Assembly (NCBI GenBank): GCA_028284565.1
Contig: JANQRM010000615.1
Coordinates: 1-10,811, forward strand
Source: Anaerolineae bacterium
GTDB lineage: Bacteria; Chloroflexota; Anaerolineae; Aggregatilineales; Phototrophicaceae
Reading direction: 5' to 3'
Length of the DNA stretch: 10,811 nucleotides
The notes under the pieces are model-generated. The model was not told the origin of the DNA and made no database searches. It worked only from the letters and a program-made list of their open reading frames with translations. Of this stretch, positions 6,478 through 10,811 are shown piece by piece (the first letter of the stretch is position 1; each line of letters begins with the position of its first letter). The position numbers and the translations under genes were made by a program.

Positions 6478-8403
6478 TTACGCATTCAATATGCTATCTG
6501 TAAATGGGGGGCGGGGGTTGTTGCCAGCATCGACAATCCCATAGCCATTGTGCATCCCCTGTGACCATGCATACCAAATCATGACGGCAACTTTATTCGC
6601 ATAATTGCGCTTGATATGGCGGATAAAATCGAGCGCATACTTGGTGATGGCAGTCGGGGAGTCATTCGGGCGGTCTAATACGCCCCATTCAGTAATCCAT
6701 AGGGGCTTATCGGGCATGATGCCACTGTAGGCACGAACCGACTCATCAATGTGTCCAAAGCGCGCATAGGGCGGACCCGGTTCCACACCACGTCCGTAGG
6801 GATGGAAGGCAATGCCATCCGGACGAATATTAATCGGCAAGGCTCGGATGGCTTGTCGCGCATAATTGGAGCCATTGCCCGGACCACCCGTGAAGCCCCC
6901 TGTAATCACAGGCACATTCAGTTGTTCGCTCTTGATGGCAGGAATCACTTGACGGAGCATCTGCGTGTAGTTATGGACACGCATGGGTGCAGAGGCAACC
7001 GCATTCGGTGGCGCATCTTGCTCATTCCATACTTGCCACACATGCATCAAGCCCGTGCCTGCCCATTGCCGAGCGATGGCATTCATCATCTCCGCAAACC
7101 GAGGAATGAGCCGATTCCATTTCTCATCTGTCATCTGATTCCAGGGCCAGAAGTCGATTTTGCCTTCACCATAAGTCTGATGACTTGTTGTGAACATCAC
7201 CTTATAACCTGCTCGGACATAACGCTCGGCTAGGGGACGGTAGAGGTTAAAGGCGTGGTTAATGTCCTCTGAGCCACGAAAGGCGGAGACATTATAACCA
7301 AAGCGCACCCATCCCAATTCGCCGAGACGACTGGCATCCGGTTTGCCTTGTGGATGATAGGCATCCAGATTCACTCCCACCGGATTCGCTCCATCAAAGA
7401 CGGCTTGACCTTCTTGTTCGGTCGTCGCTTCCAAGAACCAACCAGCTGTATAACCCTCGTTGCCATTGCGCGCACGGACTTTGACCCATTGCCCATTCAC
7501 ATCAATTTTGGATAAGGCGCGCCCGTGCATCTCCAGAGCTTCCAGCAACTCCCACGAATAGACCTGCCCAATAATCTCGCCGGTTGTATTCGGGAACTTC
7601 CGCAGACGCAAGCCATCGGCAAGTGGACGCACCCGAAAGTCTTGAATGTAGATATGAGGTGTGGGGTCGATGATGTTGGGCAATTGAAAGTGTCCAATAC
7701 CACGCAGAGGGCTTTGCAGGACGATTTTCATCGTATCGCCACTCGTTTCGCCAATCTCATGCCCCACTTGCACGACTTGCCCTACACGGACTTTGATGTT
7801 TTGCAGGTTGGTATAGGTCACGATATAGGCTTGCCCCTCGACATTGAGTGTGACCTGCACATATTGACCATAATCGAGTGCATCGGGTACTTTGTTGACC
7901 TTCTGCACACGCCCATCGGTTGCCGAAAGGATTTTCGCGCCAGCTTTGGTGAGGATGTCGATGCCTTCATGCCCGCCTTGATTGGGGACGGAATCATCGA
8001 AGGGTCGGACGATTTTCATGGGGCGGTGATCGGTTGCCCATGCCATGACAAAGCGATAGTAAATGTGATTGGGTGTATTCTGTTGCGTGCCATAACGATC
8101 ATCCCGTTCCACCCGTTGTTGCAAGATGACTTGGAGTTCTTGCGGTGTAGTTGCCCGTATGACATCCACCATGACCACGCTAGGATAAATCCGACGAATA
8201 TGCGCGTGTGCATCATCTTGAAACCATGTGAGGGGAGCTTGCACGGCTGAGATATTGCGATAGCGATTCAGGTCATTGCCACGCGGAGAGCGAATGACCG
8301 CCACTCTGTCAAATTGGCGACGATAATCAGTGGTGGCATTGTACCAAGCGGTGAAATTGTCATCGGGCAAAACTAAAGCGTGTGATATGAACTCGTCGGA
8401 CAT
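6478..8403 (-). CDS. Degenerate LytM/M23 - SH3b - clan GH-A glycosidase-like fusion
   Basis: 641 residues. Domain order: an N-terminal part of unknown type (1-125); a LytM/M23-like barrel (about 128-232) beginning GGHEGIDILTKAGAKILSATDG; an SH3b domain (about 262-326, LRLRKFPNT ... GYTAGWFLEA); and a TIM barrel (about 340-641) with clan GH-A signatures: VWNEQDAP with acid/base Glu461, FHPYG (533-537), and LWITEWGV with nucleophile Glu572. The M23 site keeps His145 and Asp149 but has Asn199 where YxHL has His, and MKI (225-227) where the final HxH belongs, so it should not bind zinc and probably serves as a wall-binding fold. The glycosidase residues look intact; the nearest families are GH5/GH39-like, exact family not assignable by eye. 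Oddly, no signal peptide or membrane segment is visible at the N terminus. It follows the amidase by 60 bases on the same strand. Confidence 0.85.
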   Translation of the reverse strand: MSDEFISHALVLPDDNFTAWYNATTDYRRQFDRVAVIRSPRGNDLNRYRNISAVQAPLTWFQDDAHAHIRRIYPSVVMVDVIRATTPQELQVILQQRVERDDRYGTQQNTPNHIYYRFVMAWATDHRPMKIVRPFDDSVPNQGGHEGIDILTKAGAKILSATDGRVQKVNKVPDALDYGQYVQVTLNVEGQAYIVTYTNLQNIKVRVGQVVQVGHEIGETSGDTMKIVLQSPLRGIGHFQLPNIIDPTPHIYIQDFRVRPLADGLRLRKFPNTTGEIIGQVYSWELLEALEMHGRALSKIDVNGQWVKVRARNGNEGYTAGWFLEATTEQEGQAVFDGANPVGVNLDAYHPQGKPDASRLGELGWVRFGYNVSAFRGSEDINHAFNLYRPLAERYVRAGYKVMFTTSHQTYGEGKIDFWPWNQMTDEKWNRLIPRFAEMMNAIARQWAGTGLMHVWQVWNEQDAPPNAVASAPMRVHNYTQMLRQVIPAIKSEQLNVPVITGGFTGGPGNGSNYARQAIRALPINIRPDGIAFHPYGRGVEPGPPYARFGHIDESVRAYSGIMPDKPLWITEWGVLDRPNDSPTAITKYALDFIRHIKRNYANKVAVMIWYAWSQGMHNGYGIVDAGNNPRPPFTDSILNA

Positions 8404-8406
8404 GAA

Positions 8407-8452
8407 CAGCCTGTGGGCAACTGAGTAATGTGCCCTATTGTAGCGCAGGCTG
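8407..8452 (-). promoter_or_regulatory. Nested hairpin masking the ribosome site of the glycosidase-like gene
   Basis: CAGCCTG (8407-8413) is perfectly complementary to CAGGCTG (8446-8452), extendable by a G-T and a G-C pair, and an inner stem GGGCA/TGCCC (8415-8419 with 8431-8435) can form in its loop. In the minus-strand mRNA the 3' arm contains the AGG that lies six bases before ATG 8403, so pairing would hide the ribosome site. The 5' arm begins 11 bases after the amidase stop codon. There is no T run, so it is not a standard terminator. Confidence 0.45.
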
Positions 8453-8465
8453 GCAGAGATGTCCT
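8437..8465 (-). promoter_or_regulatory. Candidate internal promoter for the glycosidase-like gene
   Basis: On the minus strand AGGACA (8465-8460) and TACAAT (8442-8437) have a 17-base spacer and match four and five of six consensus bases. Initiation near 8430 would give a transcript lacking the 5' arm of the hairpin at 8407-8452. Confidence 0.4.
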
Positions 8466-10095
8466 AATCCCACTTGAGGGACGGATGTTGCTGATGCCAA
8501 GTAGTCGCGTCTTGATAGGCTTTGGCGACGGTCAGCGTTTCGGCTTCTTTGTACAATCCACCCAGAAAAGTGATGCTGGTCGGTGTGTTGCGTGGGGTGA
8601 ATCCATTTGGGACAACGACGCAGGGATGTCCCGTTTGATTCGTCAGATGCAAAATTCCGCCCCCAAAACTAGGGGCGACAAAGACATCGACATCGCCCAT
8701 GATGCGGTTCATCTCTTGCATGAGTTTGTGCCGTACACGGGTCGCATGGACATAATCCACCGCCGTGATAAAACGTGCCGCCCGAAAGCTATTGGGCCAC
8801 GCCATATCTTCTTGCCACTGCATCGTATCATCCAGATTATCACGAGTGATTTCGTCAAATGTCGCCGCCGCCTCCGCTACGAGGATGATAAACAACGCGC
8901 CCCAATCCATCTCTGGCATCTCTATCGGAATCAGGTCGAAACCTTGCTCTCGGAGAACGTCTAACACCGCACCGCTGTTCAATTGGTTGTAATCTGGCTC
9001 ATCCTCGCTTTCCTCGTCGATTTTCTCTGCTTCTTCAAAGGCAGACTTCACATACCCGATTCGCAGGCTCTTCGGGTCATGTCCCGGATTCCAGTGGAAA
9101 GGGTGATTCGTCACCGTCGTATCATGTCCATCTGGACCATAAATCGCCGTAAACACGAGCGCGCAATCCTCGGCAGAGCGACAAATGGGACCGATCTTAT
9201 CCATACTCCAACTGAGTGCCATCGCCCCATGCCGACTCACCCTGCCAAAGGTTGGGCGTAATCCCGTTGTCCCACAGCGCGTCGAGGGTGAGACAATCGA
9301 CCCTAGCGTTTCTGTCCCAATCGAAAAGCCCACACAGCCTGCGGATGTCGCCGAAGCCGAACCTGCCGATGACCCGCTACTCCCCTCGTCGATATCCCAA
9401 GGATTCTTCGTCTTCCCACCAAACCAGATGTCACCATACGCCAATGCGCCCAATGTCAACTTGGCAATCAGCACCGCCCCCGCTTCCGTTAGACGTTCAT
9501 AGACAGTGGAATTTGCGTCTATGTTCTGCTCTTTGTAGGGCATCGCACCCCATGTTGTTTTATAGCCCTTGACCGCCAACAAATCCTTCGCCCCCCACGG
9601 AATGCCGTGCAATGGACCCCGATACTTGCCCTCAGCGATTTCCGCATCTGCTTGTCTTGCTTGCTCCATAGCGAGGTCTTCAGTGAAGGTAACGACACAT
9701 TCCAACTGTTCATTGTAGCGTTTGAGCCGAGCGAGGTACATCTCTGTTAATTCGATGGATGTGACTTGGCGTGTCCGAATTAGATGCGCCAGTCTCGTCA
9801 CCGGATAAAAAGCGATATCTTCCAAATTGTCAGGACGTGTCAAGTCGTCTTGCGGCCTCATGGCATATTCACGGGGGACATCAGCTGGATTGGGGTCGCT
9901 AATATTGGGATTAAATTGCAATGCCATCGGCACGCTGTTATCCAGTTTGATTTTCCACATGGATTCAAGAGGTGCAACGCGGTCTTGAAGCGACTGGAGC
10001 ATCTGCTCACGCTCACTATCCGTAAATTCCATGCCGATAATTGGCTCGGCAGAACGAATATGCTCAAGCGTGATTTTGGGTTCGTCGGACATCAT
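8464..10095 (-). CDS. Amidase-signature-family hydrolase (GatA-like fold)
   Basis: 543 residues from ATG 10095; the adjacent ATG 10092 is equally possible. The catalytic Lys-cisSer-Ser triad of amidase-signature enzymes is visible: Lys170 in GIPWGAKDLLA, Ser242 in the Gly/Ser-rich loop SSGSSAGS (239-246), and nucleophile Ser266 in GTETLGSIVSPS. The C terminus AETLTVAKAYQDATTWH is also typical. An N-terminal helical extension of about 95 residues precedes the core, making it longer than GatA (about 485). No GatB or GatC gene is near, so a role in tRNA amidation is unlikely; it should be a cytoplasmic amidase cleaving an unknown carboxamide. No signal peptide. It probably shares a transcript with the glycosidase-like gene downstream. 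Promoter evidence is weak: TACAAT at 10132-10127 on this strand, without a convincing -35 box. Confidence 0.93.
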   Translation of the reverse strand: MMSDEPKITLEHIRSAEPIIGMEFTDSEREQMLQSLQDRVAPLESMWKIKLDNSVPMALQFNPNISDPNPADVPREYAMRPQDDLTRPDNLEDIAFYPVTRLAHLIRTRQVTSIELTEMYLARLKRYNEQLECVVTFTEDLAMEQARQADAEIAEGKYRGPLHGIPWGAKDLLAVKGYKTTWGAMPYKEQNIDANSTVYERLTEAGAVLIAKLTLGALAYGDIWFGGKTKNPWDIDEGSSGSSAGSASATSAGCVGFSIGTETLGSIVSPSTRCGTTGLRPTFGRVSRHGAMALSWSMDKIGPICRSAEDCALVFTAIYGPDGHDTTVTNHPFHWNPGHDPKSLRIGYVKSAFEEAEKIDEESEDEPDYNQLNSGAVLDVLREQGFDLIPIEMPEMDWGALFIILVAEAAATFDEITRDNLDDTMQWQEDMAWPNSFRAARFITAVDYVHATRVRHKLMQEMNRIMGDVDVFVAPSFGGGILHLTNQTGHPCVVVPNGFTPRNTPTSITFLGGLYKEAETLTVAKAYQDATTWHQQHPSLKWD

Positions 10096-10341
10096 CAGGG
10101 CTTTCTATCGTATGGGTAGAACCGTTATTGTAACGAATGATGCCGAAATCCCTAAATACGGGGTGACAAACGCTTCATCGTGCAAGTTTAGAAGTTTTTT
10201 GGGTTTATCAGCGATAAATCCTACGATTATGCGCATTTTTGCAAGCATGATTGCAATTACAGGATGACGCAGTAAATCGTACAAACAGATAAGAAGAGGC
10301 TAAATCTGACATCTCATGTCTGATGTCTGAAATCTATCTCC
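10096..10341. other. Intergenic region between permease and amidase genes
   Basis: This is the longest non-coding stretch (246 bases) and is AT-richer than its flanks. It holds a possible -10 box for the amidase (TACAAT, minus strand 10132-10127), a 6-3-6 palindrome TTTATC-AGC-GATAAA (10204-10218), two copies of the self-complementary TTGCAA twelve bases apart (10239-10244 and 10251-10256), and the heptamer array at 10302-10336. A 52-codon frame at 10112-10267 on the plus strand has no ribosome site and is not accepted as a gene. Confidence 0.6.
10302..10336. repeat. Heptamer tandem repeat, five units
   Basis: Five consecutive seven-base units read AAATCTG, ACATCTC, ATGTCTG, ATGTCTG, AAATCTA. 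Within them ATCTGACAT (10304-10312) and ATGTCTGAT (10316-10324) form a near-perfect inverted repeat (eight of nine) around CTC. The array ends five bases before the stop codon of the permease gene. It resembles the short heptameric repeats scattered between genes in cyanobacteria and other large-genome bacteria; the comparison is inference. Confidence 0.65.
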
Positions 10342-10811
10342 CTACTCACTCCGCAAGGCTTCGGCAGGTTGGAGCTGAGTCAGCTTCCACGCGGGATAGA
10401 TACCAGCAAGCAAGGCGGCGACCAAAGCGACCAAAAAGGCTTCAAGGAATTCATTCGGCAAGAGCAGAATCTCCATCGTCCAGCCAAAGGAGCGCACATT
10501 AATCACCTCAATCAGCACGACAGCCAGCAGAACCCCAATCGGCAAGGACAATAATCCAGCGACTGTTCCCATCAATCCGGTTTGAATGAGCGTGTATCGC
10601 CAGAGTTGCCCACTTGTCATGCCATTCGCGCGCATCATCCCATATTGACGGGTATTTTCGAGTTGCAACGCCAATAATGCCGATAAAATGCCGATGAAAG
10701 CAACAATAGTAGCTAATAAGCGTAAGGCAATCGTAATCGCAAAGGTGCGGTCAAAGATTTCGAGTGCGCCTTGACGCAAGCCTAGATTATCCTGCACTTG
10801 GAGGTTGAAAT
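10342..10811 (-). CDS. ABC transporter permease, FtsX/MacB type, C-terminal part
   Basis: 155 residues are visible and the frame is open to the right edge, so the start lies outside. Seen: three hydrophobic segments, TFAITIALRLLATIVAFIGI..., LIQTGLMGTVAGLLSLPIGV... and FLEAFLVALVAALLAGIYPA, separated by the cytoplasmic loop NTRQYGMMRANGMTSGQLWR, and the characteristic end PAWKLTQLQPAEALRSE. This is the C-terminal half of an FtsX-domain permease (MacB, LolC/E or large YknZ-like type), which uses a separate ATPase for mechanotransmission across the membrane rather than a substrate channel. The ATPase is not in view. The stop codon is TAG at 10344-10342. Confidence 0.93.
   Translation of the reverse strand, partial: FNLQVQDNLGLRQGALEIFDRTFAITIALRLLATIVAFIGILSALLALQLENTRQYGMMRANGMTSGQLWRYTLIQTGLMGTVAGLLSLPIGVLLAVVLIEVINVRSFGWTMEILLLPNEFLEAFLVALVAALLAGIYPAWKLTQLQPAEALRSE

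Noticed and set aside
7525..8250. Plus-strand open frame of 241 codons
   Set aside because: It is antisense to the LytM-SH3b-glycosidase gene, whose domains are clear; the frame has no coherent domain.
8464..10095. Amidase as GatA of the tRNA amidotransferase
   Set aside because: No gatB or gatC is adjacent, the protein is about 60 residues longer than GatA, and it is paired with a glycosidase-like gene.
10204..10218. Palindrome TTTATC-AGC-GATAAA as a terminator for the permease
   Set aside because: On the minus strand it is followed by CCC and an A run, not a T run, and the stem is AT-rich and short.
10112..10267. Possible small protein gene in the amidase upstream region
   Set aside because: No ribosome site precedes the ATG, the sequence shows no motif, and it runs antisense through the probable amidase promoter.

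Overview
The window looks like part of a bacterial chromosome of moderate GC content, and its style suggests Chloroflexota (Anaerolineae-like). Secreted proteins carry bacterial SH3 (SH3b) domains, a PD40-type propeller follows a PsbP-like module, all three Sec signal peptides end in Ala-Gln followed by an acidic or small residue, and a glycosyltransferase is paired with a GNAT protein. This taxonomic reading is inference; no rRNA or marker gene is present. I see no tRNA, rRNA, insertion sequence, phage gene or CRISPR array. The longest stretch without a gene is 246 bases (10096-10341).

Layout. Left edge, minus strand: a GNAT acetyltransferase (1677-880) whose stop overlaps the start of a GT4 glycosyltransferase that runs out of the window (883-1). 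Divergent from these, on the plus strand, are a secreted SH3b-SGNH/GDSL hydrolase (1802-2899), a DUF692/MNIO-family enzyme (2960-3748), a small secreted protein made of charged heptads of the WDRREDR type (3854-4330) with a strong terminator behind it, and a large secreted PsbP-like plus beta-propeller protein (4477-6444). Right part, minus strand: an FtsX/MacB-type permease entering from the edge (10811-10342), an amidase-signature enzyme (10095-8464), and a three-part protein with a degenerate LytM/M23 fold, an SH3b domain and a clan GH-A glycosidase-like barrel (8403-6478), convergent with the propeller gene.

How the genes may work together. The GNAT-glycosyltransferase pair is translationally coupled. 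The three signal-peptide proteins point to envelope or extracellular work, but no single pathway links them. The MNIO gene is the most intriguing: it retains the probable metal ligands of a family that modifies peptides, has no recognisable partner protein here, and is followed 105 bases later by a gene for a small exported repeat protein. Whether that protein is its substrate is speculative. The amidase and glycosidase form a likely two-gene unit, with a hairpin and a promoter-like sequence in the 60-base gap.

Regulatory structure worth noting: 5-2-5 palindromes at 1694-1705 and 3762-3773, a 22-base direct repeat before the repeat-protein gene, the ribosome-site-masking hairpin at 8407-8452, and a heptamer tandem repeat at 10302-10336.
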